Shown piece by piece: positions 1 through 7,280 of a stretch of 11,118 nucleotides of DNA. A program made the position numbers and the translations under genes. The first letter of the stretch is position 1; each line of letters starts with the position of its first letter. This DNA is from SBBV01 sp036555425 (lineage in GTDB: Bacteria; Pseudomonadota; Alphaproteobacteria; Bin65): assembly GCA_036555425.1 (NCBI GenBank), contig DATBLL010000219.1, positions 1 through 11,118 on the forward strand, written 5' to 3'. The notes beneath the pieces are model-generated. The model was not told where the DNA came from and made no database searches. It worked only from the letters and a program-made list of their open reading frames with translations.

Positions 1-377
1 CGGCGATGTTGACGGCCGGCGCCGATTTCTTGGGCCGCGCGTCTTGCGAGGCCTATGCGTCCGCGGGCGCCGATGGGGCGGCGCTCGACGGCGACCCCGC
101 ACACGAATTCCCCGCCGCGCTCAGCCGACAGAGCGGCCAGCGCCGCCTCAGCGTCGGCTGCGTTACACGAAGGGGATGTGAGGGATGGGCGCGGTGGGTG
201 ATTGCGCGGTCGAGCGCTGCTCGATTACCACTATTTCTTTCTGACAGAACAGAAAGTGCAGTGGCCCCCACCGTCCCTCAGACTTTTCCTTGGGGCGAAA
301 ATTTTCAGCTTCTTACGAAGCCGCCAAGATTGGAGTTCCCAATTTAGTCACCGGGCAGACGGTGCGGAACTGATCAT
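1..377. other. Unassigned region left of the tail fibre gene
   Basis: No gene can be supported with confidence here. From 1 to about 180 the DNA is GC-rich and open in two directions. A plus-strand frame runs from an ATG at 6 to 347. A minus-strand frame is open from a TAA at about 224 to the window edge, has GC-rich third positions, but has no ATG and only a late GTG. Neither protein resembles a family I know, so the partial end of a further phage gene on the minus strand is possible but unproven. From about 225 to 377 the DNA is less GC-rich and looks non-coding. It holds three small perfect inverted repeats: 7-bp arms at 237-243/250-256, 5-bp arms at 308-312/317-321 (loop GUAA on the minus strand, a GNRA tetraloop) and 5-bp arms at 349-353/360-364. 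None is followed by a clear U-tract. Confidence 0.4.
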
Positions 378-2003
378 CTAGGCATACTGACCGCCGGTGC
401 TGATCGTTCCGGCGGAATTGCCCGGTAGGTACGCAGCTCCGCCGCCATTTGTTTGGATCACGCCATTTAATTGGGCGAAATAGCGTACGCCTGTAGCTGC
501 GCCTACAAAGGTCACACCTGCGAGATAGGCGTAACTATTCTCCATGCAGCGTACAAACTGGTTCACGAACGAGGGTGTTCCAGTGAGCGTGATTGCTATC
601 GCCGCGGTTGCGGTAACTACCGAATGTTGATCCACAGTGAAGTGAAGTGTTCCACCGCCGCTGATCGTGTAGCTGCCGGTCAGCTCGAGTAATGAATTTC
701 GTGCCAGATAGGTGTGACCATAGCCCGTCGCACCGAATTCGAATGCATTTTCGATTACTGCCCATGCGCCGCTGTACAGACCGATCCCGTTGCCAGCAAC
801 GGCAGTCGTGACCTTAAACCCGCGCAGCAACACCGGCCCGTCCTTGCGGCCGTCGATTTGAAAGCCGTTGGCATTGGTGACACTCAACACGCAATTCGCC
901 GGCGTCGCGCTGTTGCCGTCGATACGGAGCTGGCCGCCGCCCACCCAGTTGTGCGCCGCGCTCATGACGATCGGCACGGTGTGCGTGCCGTCGGGGTACT
1001 TGACCGTCACCGTCTGCCCGGCGAAATCGAAACTCTGACAGACGAGATCGCGCGCGGCCGCGAAGGTCGCAAGCGCATTCCCCGCGCCGGCGGCCAGACC
1101 GTCATTGGCATTGTTGCCCGCAGCGGGATCCACGTACACGGTGAGGGCGCCGGCGAGCCGCCAGCGCTCCGGGCGCAGCGTGCGCCAGGATGCGTTCTGG
1201 CGGAAGACGAGTGCGCTCTGGCCGGGATAGAGCCAGAAATCCGTGCCGCCGGTGAGCCCGATCTTGATGCCGCGGCTGGCCCCTTCGTTGACGACCAGCG
1301 CCGCAAAATCGGCGTCGTAGCCGGTGGCCGTACCGAAGGCGAGCGTCCAGGGGCCGTTGTCTGAGGCGATCGTCTTGCCCTTGTCGGCGTTCGCCACCGT
1401 ATAGGCCGCCGACTTCGCCAGCCGCTCGTTGCCGAGCGCGCCCAAGAGCTGACGCGCCGCCGTGGCCGTCGCCGCCTGGACCACCGGCACCATCGCCGCG
1501 GATACGGGGACGCCGGCAGCCGGGCCTGCGCTCGCGATCGGCGCACCGGCGGCGTCGAAGCCGAGGAGGGCATTGGCGCGCGCGGCCGCGGAGGGCAGCA
1601 CGAGCGGCGCCGCGCTCTCGGTGGGCGCCGCCACGATCGCGCGTTCGATGCGCTCCGCCGTCTCCTGGATGAACGCGGTCTGGCGGTCGAGCTCGTCGTT
1701 GATCGTCTTGGCGCGGAAGGCGCCGCCTTCCTGGAAATCCGAGGTGCGGGCGATGGCGAGCGCGCGCACGAGCGTCACTTTGCTTCCCGCCGCCGGCACC
1801 GTGGGCGTAAACGTGACCGTGCCGCCCGCGGATTGCCCCGCGCCGGCGACGTCGTATCCGCCGGCCTGCAGCGTCTCGCCGAGATAAACCTTGAGGTCCT
1901 CCGGCGCGAAGATGGGGAAGGGATAGGTGAAGGCGGCTTGCACCCCGTCCGCGGTATATTGGATGCGCGGGCGGATGTCGCCGATCACGATGTGGTCGGA
2001 CAT
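378..2003 (-). CDS. Phage tail fibre protein (T7-fibre-type N-terminus, beta-helix-like C-terminus)
   Basis: 541 aa. The start is the ATG at 2003 (MSDHIVIG), with GGAG 8-9 nt upstream; the longer open frame reaching 2228 runs over the preceding gene and is not used. Residues 1-125 resemble the T7-type tail fibre N-terminal domain that fixes the fibre to the tail: motifs TYPFPIFAPEDLKVYL, GGTVTF, LAIARTSDFQEGG and the following INDELDRQTAFIQE helix. Residues about 130-190 are an Ala/Pro-rich linker. From about 286 on, starting with VYVDPAAGNNANDG, the protein has the look of a right-handed parallel beta-helix, with many short Gly/Asn-rich turns, ending in a LPGNSAGTISTGGQYA tail typical of phage fibres. 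The probable role is receptor binding at the cell surface. It is the last recognisable gene of the virion block. G+C drops over the 3' part (about 53% at 481-540 against about 78% at 1141-1200, hand counts), which suggests an exchanged tip domain. Confidence 0.85.
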   Translation of the reverse strand: MSDHIVIGDIRPRIQYTADGVQAAFTYPFPIFAPEDLKVYLGETLQAGGYDVAGAGQSAGGTVTFTPTVPAAGSKVTLVRALAIARTSDFQEGGAFRAKTINDELDRQTAFIQETAERIERAIVAAPTESAAPLVLPSAAARANALLGFDAAGAPIASAGPAAGVPVSAAMVPVVQAATATAARQLLGALGNERLAKSAAYTVANADKGKTIASDNGPWTLAFGTATGYDADFAALVVNEGASRGIKIGLTGGTDFWLYPGQSALVFRQNASWRTLRPERWRLAGALTVYVDPAAGNNANDGLAAGAGNALATFAAARDLVCQSFDFAGQTVTVKYPDGTHTVPIVMSAAHNWVGGGQLRIDGNSATPANCVLSVTNANGFQIDGRKDGPVLLRGFKVTTAVAGNGIGLYSGAWAVIENAFEFGATGYGHTYLARNSLLELTGSYTISGGGTLHFTVDQHSVVTATAAIAITLTGTPSFVNQFVRCMENSYAYLAGVTFVGAATGVRYFAQLNGVIQTNGGGAAYLPGNSAGTISTGGQYA

Positions 2004-2052
2004 GAATGAGGCTCCAAAGAATCGCGAGTGTCGACAGGCGGAAGGACGGCGT

Positions 2053-2613
2053 TTACGGCCCGAAGAAGTATCCGCCGCCCGAACGAACGCCGCCCGGTCC
2101 CCTGCCGGCAGATCCAAAGTCGTAGCCGCCCCTCGAGAGAGGCGAATTTCTCTTCGAGAGGTCGCGCCAGGCGCCGAATGCGTCGCCGGCCACGCCGAGG
2201 GCCGCCTTCTCCCGCGCTTCGGCCGCACGCAGGAGCGTCAAGCGATTGCGGTCGGCGAGGTCGAGCAGGGAGCCCGACATCGCCAAGCTGCGCTGGCGCA
2301 TGCTCTCGGCGCCCTGGCGCGCGCTCTCGGCGGTGAGGCCGCCGAGCACGGCCTCGGGCGAGCCGTCGCTCGCGGCAAGGCCCTGGGCGCCGAAGCGCGC
2401 CAGGCGTTGCGCCCGCTCGCGGCGCAATTGCTCCTGCCGCCGGCGCTCCTCGATTTGCGCGGCGAGCGCCTGCTGCTGGAGCTGTTGTGCGACGGCGTTC
2501 GTCTGCGCCGCCGCTTCGGCGCTGGCGCGCCGGCCGGCCTGCGCCGCACCGACGACCTCCTTGGCGGCACCGAGACCGGCGCTCACCAGGGCGAGCGTGG
2601 CAAAATCGGCCAT
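2053..2613 (-). CDS. Small coiled-coil virion or internal-type phage protein
   Basis: 186 aa. The start is the ATG at 2613 (MADFATLAL), because GAGGAG at 2626-2621 lies 7 nt upstream; an ATG two codons earlier, at 2619, would sit almost on the ribosome site. The N-terminus (residues 1-27) is a small-residue, weakly hydrophobic helix rich in Ala and Gly. Residues about 28-72 are Ala/Gln then Glu/Arg-rich and should form a long amphipathic or coiled-coil helix. A conserved-looking segment ARFGAQGLAASDGSPEAVLGGL follows at 72-93, then another helix to about 140 and a Gly-rich, aromatic tail ending GYFFGP. Its position between the nozzle-type protein and the tail fibre matches the internal virion protein slot of T7-like phages (gp14 region), but I cannot show homology to gp14. 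The much larger internal proteins gp15 and gp16 have no counterpart here. Function is inferred from place and composition only. Confidence 0.7.
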   Translation of the reverse strand: MADFATLALVSAGLGAAKEVVGAAQAGRRASAEAAAQTNAVAQQLQQQALAAQIEERRRQEQLRRERAQRLARFGAQGLAASDGSPEAVLGGLTAESARQGAESMRQRSLAMSGSLLDLADRNRLTLLRAAEAREKAALGVAGDAFGAWRDLSKRNSPLSRGGYDFGSAGRGPGGVRSGGGYFFGP

Positions 2614-2620
2614 GTCCATT

Positions 2621-2626
2621 CTCCTC
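2621..2626 (-). promoter_or_regulatory. Ribosome binding site deciding the start at 2613
   Basis: GAGGAG on the minus strand with 7 nt to the ATG at 2613. The alternative ATG at 2619 would leave 1 nt, which is too close. Confidence 0.65.
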
Positions 2627-2671
2627 GAGCGAAGGTGCAAAATCGAAAAGGGCGAAGTGCGCAGCGAAGCG

Positions 2672-5125
2672 TCAATCCGCGCCGCTGCTCGCATCGCCGG
2701 CCGCGATCAGCGTCGAAACGGCGAGGATCGTGCAGGGCAGCGGCGTATCCTGCGCGATGCGCCAGAGCGGCGCGGTGCCGCGCCGCCAGCCGAGCGCCCG
2801 GACCGTGACGTCGCCGGTGAACGAGGCGGGCCCGGTGTCGAGCACGCCGGCGGCGCCCAAACGCTTGAAGGGAATGTCGCGGACGCCGCGGCCGGTGTCG
2901 ACGCGCAGCGCGCGCGCCGCGAGCAGGCGGAAATTGGCCGAGACGAGGCGCACCGGAATGCCCTGGTTCGAGAGGCGCGGCTGCAGCGCCGCCGGTGGCA
3001 GCGGCTCCACTTCCATGGCGAAAGGCAGGCCGACCTCGACCTTCGTGGCCGGCGTTTCGAGCGTGATCGCGCCGCCGCTCACCTGATGGGGCGGCAGCGG
3101 CGTATCGTCGGCGACGACGGCGACCGTCCGTCCCTCGAGGTGATCGAGGCCGGCCCATTCGTCGAGCGGAGCCTCGCTTTCGCCGGCAAGCGCGGCGTCG
3201 GTGCTCAAGCTCTCGTCGAAGCGCTCGATGAAGACGGCCCCCGCGCGCTCGACCAGCGCGAAAACGTCGTCTTCGAGAGTGGCCACCGCGCGAAACTTGC
3301 CGTCGGTCGCCTGCACGCTCCATGCCGTCACCTGCTCGGCGCGATAGATCGTCACCGTCGCGAGCGAGCCGTCCTGCATCACCACGTGAAACAGCCGCCG
3401 CCGCGCGTCGTAATCCTGGTCGATGGCGCCGGTCATGAGGTGATGGGCGAGAACGGCGAGGTCGTTCGATTGGTAGGCCTGCTCCACGTCGGCGAACAGG
3501 AACTCGCGCAGCTCGCGGCCGCTGCGCGCGACGAAGAGCGTCGCGCCGTCGACGTCGCGCGGCGGCACATAGCGGCCGACCGGCGACCCGATGCGCGTCT
3601 GGCGCTTCAGCTGCACGTTCGCGGGCGTCAACGGATCGCCCGTCACCATGAATTCCGCGCCCGAGGTGAACACTTGGAGGTGGCGGCCGGAGAGGACGGC
3701 GCGGATGGCGTTGACCTGGTCGGAGAGGATCGCGAACTCGATCGCCTCGTCGTCGCGGCCTTCGCCGAGATCGAAATTGAAGAGATCGGCCGATTTCGAG
3801 AGCCAGAGCCGGTTCGGCAGATCGCGCGTGCCACCGATGACGAGGCGGTCCTGGTGGAAGCCGCAGGAGGCGGACCAGCCGCGCCGCGCCGAAAAGGCCG
3901 GCTCCTCCCAGTCCTTGGCGGCATTCGTGGACTTCAGGGTTTCCTTGACCAGCGCCGTCGCGGAGACGCTCGAAGTCACCGCGGTGATTTCGATCTCGCG
4001 CTGCTCGATGCGGAAGCGCTGGCCTACATCGAGTGGATCGAAGGCTGGCGCCGAGGCCGTCACCGTGATCGTGGTGTCGCGCGTGGTGCCGCTCGGCGTC
4101 AGCGTGAGGTCGGGATCGGCGAATTTGTGATAGGGCTGGCGCCGCGCCTTGCCGATGAGCGTACCGCTCGCGTCCTTCGTCTCCTCTTCGATGAAGCGCC
4201 AGGGTGCTGTGATCCAGTCCTCGACCGGCTGGCCGCCCTGCGTCACCAGGCGGCGCAGCACGCGCAGCGGCGGGAAGTGCGGGTGCGCGAGCAGCAGCGT
4301 GTCGGCACTCTGCGCCCAAGCGAATTGCCCGACGGCGCCCGCGTCGTAGGGCGTGGCCGGGGCGGGAATCGCATTCGCGCCATAGGGCGAGGGCAATTGG
4401 GCGACGAGCGCGTCGCCGGCGAACACGGCGATGCTGCGATCCGTGACGCAGAAGAGATACGTCTGCTCGGTGTTGAACGCGAAGGCGACGAGCCGGCCGG
4501 CCGATGCGGCCGCGCCCTCGCGCCAGAGATGGAAGCCGCCAAGCGAGACGATGGCCGAGCCGAGATCGGTCGGGCCGTTCCGCACCAGGCGCCAGTAGCG
4601 AGCCGATACCGGCGCGCCGCCGGCCGCCGCGCGCCGCGCGCTTGCCGCCACGCCATCGACCGCCAGCGCGCCGCCGAAATTCGTCCATGTGGCGGCGTCG
4701 GGCGAATGCTGAATTCGGAATTCGTCGCCGACGGCACCCGCGGAAAGAGAAAGCTCGAGCACGTCGGCGAACAATACGGGCTGGGCGCTGCCGAGGTCGT
4801 ATTGCAAGACGACGTAGTTGGCCGCCGTGCCGAGCCCCGTCGTGGTCGTGAGCTTCGTCCCCGAATCGTCGTCATTGGCGTTGGCGCCCGTGCCGCCGTT
4901 GGGCGCCGCGATGGCGCTGACGGGCGCGTAGCGCTCGAGAACCTTCCTTGCCCGCTCGATATGGCGCAGCCCGGCGCGCCGCGAGATGCCGCCGGTCGCA
5001 TGGACGAAAACGTTGCGAAGCTTGGCGGCGCCGTTGTCGTAGGCGGCGAGATCGCTGCGCCCCAGGAGCGGCGGCGCCACCTCGCCGGCGGTGAAGCTGG
5101 TCTTGAGCAGGCGGAGCGTGCTCAT
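2672..5125 (-). CDS. Tail tubular protein B / nozzle-type tail protein with inserted discoidin-like domain
   Basis: 817 aa. The ATG at 5125 overlaps the TGA of the upstream tail gene (ATGA), with GAGG 8 nt upstream inside that gene, so translation is probably coupled. The N-terminus (LLKTSFTAGEVAPPLLGRSDLAAYDNGA, then GGISRRAGLRHI at 45-56) is the typical opening of a large phage tail-tube family found next to tail tubular protein A. The family pattern resumes at about 211 (RLVAFAFNTEQTYLFCVTDR). Between them, residues about 72-203 look like an F5/8 type C (discoidin-like) jelly roll: YDLGS, FRIQHSPDAATWTNFG, ARYWRLV, VSLGGFHLW. The middle (FHQDRLVIGG, WLSKSADLFNF, FTSGAEFMVTG) and the C-terminal half match the usual beta-rich tail body. 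Likely role: lower part of the short tail through which DNA leaves. The family placement is from recognition of motifs; the exact name (T7 gp12 equivalent) is an inference from gene order. Confidence 0.78.
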   Translation of the reverse strand: MSTLRLLKTSFTAGEVAPPLLGRSDLAAYDNGAAKLRNVFVHATGGISRRAGLRHIERARKVLERYAPVSAIAAPNGGTGANANDDDSGTKLTTTTGLGTAANYVVLQYDLGSAQPVLFADVLELSLSAGAVGDEFRIQHSPDAATWTNFGGALAVDGVAASARRAAAGGAPVSARYWRLVRNGPTDLGSAIVSLGGFHLWREGAAASAGRLVAFAFNTEQTYLFCVTDRSIAVFAGDALVAQLPSPYGANAIPAPATPYDAGAVGQFAWAQSADTLLLAHPHFPPLRVLRRLVTQGGQPVEDWITAPWRFIEEETKDASGTLIGKARRQPYHKFADPDLTLTPSGTTRDTTITVTASAPAFDPLDVGQRFRIEQREIEITAVTSSVSATALVKETLKSTNAAKDWEEPAFSARRGWSASCGFHQDRLVIGGTRDLPNRLWLSKSADLFNFDLGEGRDDEAIEFAILSDQVNAIRAVLSGRHLQVFTSGAEFMVTGDPLTPANVQLKRQTRIGSPVGRYVPPRDVDGATLFVARSGRELREFLFADVEQAYQSNDLAVLAHHLMTGAIDQDYDARRRLFHVVMQDGSLATVTIYRAEQVTAWSVQATDGKFRAVATLEDDVFALVERAGAVFIERFDESLSTDAALAGESEAPLDEWAGLDHLEGRTVAVVADDTPLPPHQVSGGAITLETPATKVEVGLPFAMEVEPLPPAALQPRLSNQGIPVRLVSANFRLLAARALRVDTGRGVRDIPFKRLGAAGVLDTGPASFTGDVTVRALGWRRGTAPLWRIAQDTPLPCTILAVSTLIAAGDASSGAD

Positions 5126-5691
5126 TGGCGCGCCTCGATGAGCGTGAAATCCTCGACGCGCGGCGGCGTCTCCTCCTGCGCGTCGATGAGCCGGGCACGG
5201 CGGAATTCGGCCTCGGCGAGCCGGTAGAGGGCCTCGGCGCGCGTCGTGCTTTCAGTCAGCGGCAGGCAGAACTCCGCGGCGAGGCGCGCGATCAGCGCCT
5301 GATCGAAGAAGGGCGGGAACGCGCTCTCGTCCGGGCGGAAGATGTAGGTGAGCACGACGCTCTCGGCGCCGGCATGGAGGCGGCGCTCGGCGATGCGGTA
5401 ATCGAGACCGCGCCCCGCTCCCTCGGGCCCCGCGGAGAGCGCGCGCAGGAAATCCGCGGGCAGCTGATAGGCGTAGGGGTAGTCCGCCACGGGCTCGGCG
5501 GCGAGGCGCGCGAGACGGGCCTGTCCAGTCGCGAAGTTCCAGGGATGCGCCGACAGCAGCGCGTCGCGCGCCGGCGGATAGAGATTGGCGGCAAGCTCCG
5601 ATTCGGCCGTGCCTTCCTCGAAGGAGGCGATGCCGGCCGCGCCGAGCTTCAAGAGCGCGCGCGACGAAAGCGCGATCGCGGAAAGTGCCAT
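5122..5691 (-). CDS. Tail tubular protein A (T7 gp11-like head-tail adaptor)
   Basis: 189 aa. Start ATG at 5691 (MALSAIALSSRALLKLG) with GAGGA 8 nt upstream; the longer open frame to 5790 runs through a terminator-like hairpin and is not used. Residues 5-60 carry the typical pattern of this family: an N-terminal helix ALSSRALLKLGAAGIASFEEG, then AANLYPPARDALLSAHPWNFA. Further on come YAYQLPADFLRAL and a helical part TESTTRAEALYRLAEAEFRRARLIDAQE. Length fits T7 gp11 (about 196 aa). In known podoviruses this protein forms the ring that joins the portal to the nozzle. It is translationally coupled to the next gene by a 4-nt overlap. The hairpin at 5736-5715 just upstream occupies the place of the T7 terminator between capsid and gp11. 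Confidence 0.85.
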   Translation of the reverse strand: MALSAIALSSRALLKLGAAGIASFEEGTAESELAANLYPPARDALLSAHPWNFATGQARLARLAAEPVADYPYAYQLPADFLRALSAGPEGAGRGLDYRIAERRLHAGAESVVLTYIFRPDESAFPPFFDQALIARLAAEFCLPLTESTTRAEALYRLAEAEFRRARLIDAQEETPPRVEDFTLIEARQ

Positions 5692-5714
5692 GGTCGTTGT
5701 CCTCGTAAACAAAG

Positions 5715-5736
5715 GCCCCGGCGTTTCAACCGGGGC
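5715..5736 (-). terminator. Terminator-like hairpin upstream of tail tubular protein A
   Basis: Perfect 7-bp inverted repeat GCCCCGG / CCGGGGC around an 8-nt loop. On the minus strand it is followed by CTTTGTTT, a weak U-rich run, then by the ribosome site of the tail gene. It could end part of the transcription arriving from the capsid side, as T7 T-phi does. Termination efficiency cannot be judged from sequence. Confidence 0.55.
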
Positions 5737-5819
5737 GGCAGTGAAGCGTTGGCGCGCGGTGTCGCTTTCGGCGCGCCCGCGGATTGGCATTCCGGCTGCC
5801 CAACGAAGCGGACGCTCTG

Positions 5820-6145
5820 ATGATCGTCACCACGACGGAGAACGTCGCCGGCCACAAGATCACCCGGGTTGTCGGCCAAATGTTCGGGGTCGTGGTCCGC
5901 AGTCGCCGGCTCGGCGGCAACATCATGGCCGGCCTCCGCTCGATCTTCGGCGGCGAGACCCCGAATCCACGAAGCTGATCGAGGACACGCGGCGCGACGC
6001 CATCGAGCGCATGACGGCCCATGCGGCGAGCCTCGGCGCCAACGCCGTAATGATGATGCGCTTCGATTCGGGGTCTTTCGCAGAATCGATGAACGAAGTC
6101 GTTGCTTACGGCACCGCCGTCGTTATCGACCCCGTGCCGCGCTGA
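5820..6145 (+). pseudogene. ybjQ: Frameshifted YbjQ/UPF0145 family gene
   Basis: The first frame, from the ATG at 5820, gives MIVTTTENVAGHKI and runs through GGNIMAGLRSIFGGE to a TGA at 5976. The rest of the protein continues in the next frame: STKLIEDTRRDAIERM, AHAASLGANAVMMMRFDS, VAYGTAVVI, ending at 6145. Adding one base at the CCCC run (5959-5962) restores a single 108-aa protein of normal YbjQ length, so one base is missing, by mutation or by sequencing error. YbjQ proteins form small pentameric rings of a heavy-metal-binding-like fold; their cell function is unsettled. The gene stands opposite to the flanking phage genes and converges with the coiled-coil gene (43 bp between stops). A TTG 12 codons upstream is an alternative start. 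Family assignment is firm; whether the break is real is open. Confidence 0.85.
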
Positions 6146-6188
6146 TTCCCCGCTGCGCGCCGTTCGCAGGCGGCCGTGAGCCGTCCCT

Positions 6189-6626
6189 TCACTCGTCCGA
6201 CTCGTCGGGATAGAGCCGTTTGAACCCGTCGGTCACGAATTTCGCGAGAACTGGATCGCCGTGGCGCCAGTAGCGCGGATCGTCGATGGCCTTGCGAAGG
6301 TCATTCTCGGTTGGAGCTCGTATGTCTTGCTGGCGGCGCAATTCCCAGCATTTCTGCTCTGCCTCATGCAGCCTTCCGCGGAAAAACTCCAGTTCGGGCC
6401 TTGTGGTCTCGAGTTCCTTTTCGACCGCGAGAATTTCGGCCTGAAGCTCGAGCATGCGAAGCCGGAAGCCAGGCGTGTCCTTACGGTCTTCGATTTCCTC
6501 GATTGCGCGGCGAAGACCCGCAATTCTGCATTGAAGCTCCTCGCGGCGTGATTGAAGATCGCCGATGTTTCGGCGAAACTGCGCCACCTCGTTCTCGCAA
6601 TCGCGAATTTGCGTATCGGTCGTCAT
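6189..6626 (-). CDS. Coiled-coil protein with a DPRYWR-type C-terminus, probably phage
   Basis: 145 aa. Start ATG at 6626 with AAGGA 8 nt upstream. Residues about 5-112 are almost purely charged and heptad-like (repeated E/Q/R/L, few Gly or Pro apart from a DTPGF break near 50), so a long coiled coil or helical hairpin is expected. The C-terminus changes to NDLRKAIDDPRYWRHGDP followed by VLAKFVTDGFKRLYP. I associate such a DPRYWR...FxRLYP ending with small proteins of Rhizobiales prophages, but could not check it. No signal peptide or membrane segment. It shares the strand of the virion genes and lies between capsid and tail genes, yet its base composition is lower (about 53% G+C at 6481-6540 against about 67% at 3001-3060). 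Function unknown; a scaffold, structural or regulatory role cannot be told apart. It diverges from the Sel1-repeat gene with 96 bp between starts; no convincing promoter was found in that gap. Confidence 0.75.
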   Translation of the reverse strand: MTTDTQIRDCENEVAQFRRNIGDLQSRREELQCRIAGLRRAIEEIEDRKDTPGFRLRMLELQAEILAVEKELETTRPELEFFRGRLHEAEQKCWELRRQQDIRAPTENDLRKAIDDPRYWRHGDPVLAKFVTDGFKRLYPDESDE

Positions 6627-6712
6627 GGAACGTATCCTTGCTGGGAGTGATTTCTTGACCGCATGGAGCTCCGGCGACAGGCGTTACGATGCGTCCTTCG
6701 CACCTTTTCGTT

Positions 6713-6716
6713 GAGG
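6713..6716 (+). promoter_or_regulatory. Ribosome binding site deciding the start at 6723
   Basis: GAGG with 6 nt to the ATG at 6723. The in-frame ATG at 6663 has no comparable site, and that at 6735 lies 18 nt downstream. Confidence 0.55.
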
Positions 6717-6722
6717 TTGTGC

Positions 6723-7166
6723 ATGGGCACCCCGATGTCATGCAATCGCACCTTCCGGCCTCGGGTCTCGGCCGCTCTGTTTCTTGCTCTGCTGCTCGGT
6801 TCCGCGGTCGTCGGTTTGACCCGCGCGCAAGAGAGCGGCTTCAACTGTGGGCGCGAGCACGTCGAGCGTCGGACTGAACCCGGTGCCATCTGGTATGAGC
6901 TCTACGAGCTGCGAAGGGAGGTGGCCAGCGCGTTGCGAAGGAACGGAAACGACGAATTAACCGGACGATTCGAGCAATGCGCCTTGGAGGCACTGCAGAA
7001 ATCAGCCATGTTCGGAAATCGCGAGGCGCAATTTCGCTACGGGCTTCACCTGGCCACGTCCAATCCGAGCAATCCGGATCGGGTCGCGGAAGCTCGCGAA
7101 TGGTGGCGTAAAGCTGCGGCGCAAGGCCACCGCGGCGCGCAAGCTTTGCTGAAGACGCAACGTTAG
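6723..7166 (+). CDS. Secreted Sel1-repeat (TPR-like) protein
   Basis: 147 aa. The start chosen is the ATG at 6723 (MGTPMSCNRT), with GAGG 6 nt upstream; ATGs at 6663 and 6735 are in frame but lack such a site. Residues 11-35 look like a signal peptide (FRPRVSAALFLALLLGSAVVG, then TRA before QES), so export to the periplasm is likely. The mature part has two Cys (42 and 86) that could pair. The C-terminal half carries Sel1-type helical repeats: ALEALQKSAMFGNREAQFRYGLHL at about 87-110 and AREWWRKAAAQGHRGAQALL at about 124-143. Sel1 repeats bind other proteins or peptides. The gene stands opposite to the phage genes and is less GC-rich than they are, so it may be cargo brought in with the element. 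The partner and process are unknown. Confidence 0.8.
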   Translation: MGTPMSCNRTFRPRVSAALFLALLLGSAVVGLTRAQESGFNCGREHVERRTEPGAIWYELYELRREVASALRRNGNDELTGRFEQCALEALQKSAMFGNREAQFRYGLHLATSNPSNPDRVAEAREWWRKAAAQGHRGAQALLKTQR

Positions 7167-7280
7167 GGCACCATCACTAGTAGTTGACGCGAGCCTATCG
7201 CGCTCCAGAGGCAGCCCCGGGGTGAATTGCACAGCATCGGCTGGGCTTCGTGTCGGGTTGCGTCTGCCTGCCAGATCAAG

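Noticed and set aside
6..347. 113-codon plus-strand frame at the left edge
   Set aside because: No recognisable ribosome site or family, its second half enters the less GC-rich non-coding part, and an equally open minus frame covers the same bases.
378..2228. Longer 616-codon form of the tail fibre starting at 2228
   Set aside because: The extra N-terminus lies over the preceding gene and is Arg/Ala-rich; the ATG at 2003 has a ribosome site and begins the recognised fibre domain.
2583..4688. 701-codon minus-strand open frame overlapping the nozzle-type gene in another frame
   Set aside because: Arg-rich, low-complexity translation; the 817-aa frame at the same place has clear tail-protein motifs and a coupled start.
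2246..5227. 993-codon open frame on the plus strand opposite the tail genes
   Set aside because: It is antisense to two well-supported tail genes, has a repetitive Arg/Ala/Gly/Asp composition and no family pattern. Long antisense frames are expected opposite GC-rich coding DNA with strong third-position bias.
6655..6690. TTGACC as a -35 box for the Sel1-repeat gene
   Set aside because: The only -10-like hexamer (TACGAT at 6685) is 24 nt away, far outside the usual 16-19 nt.
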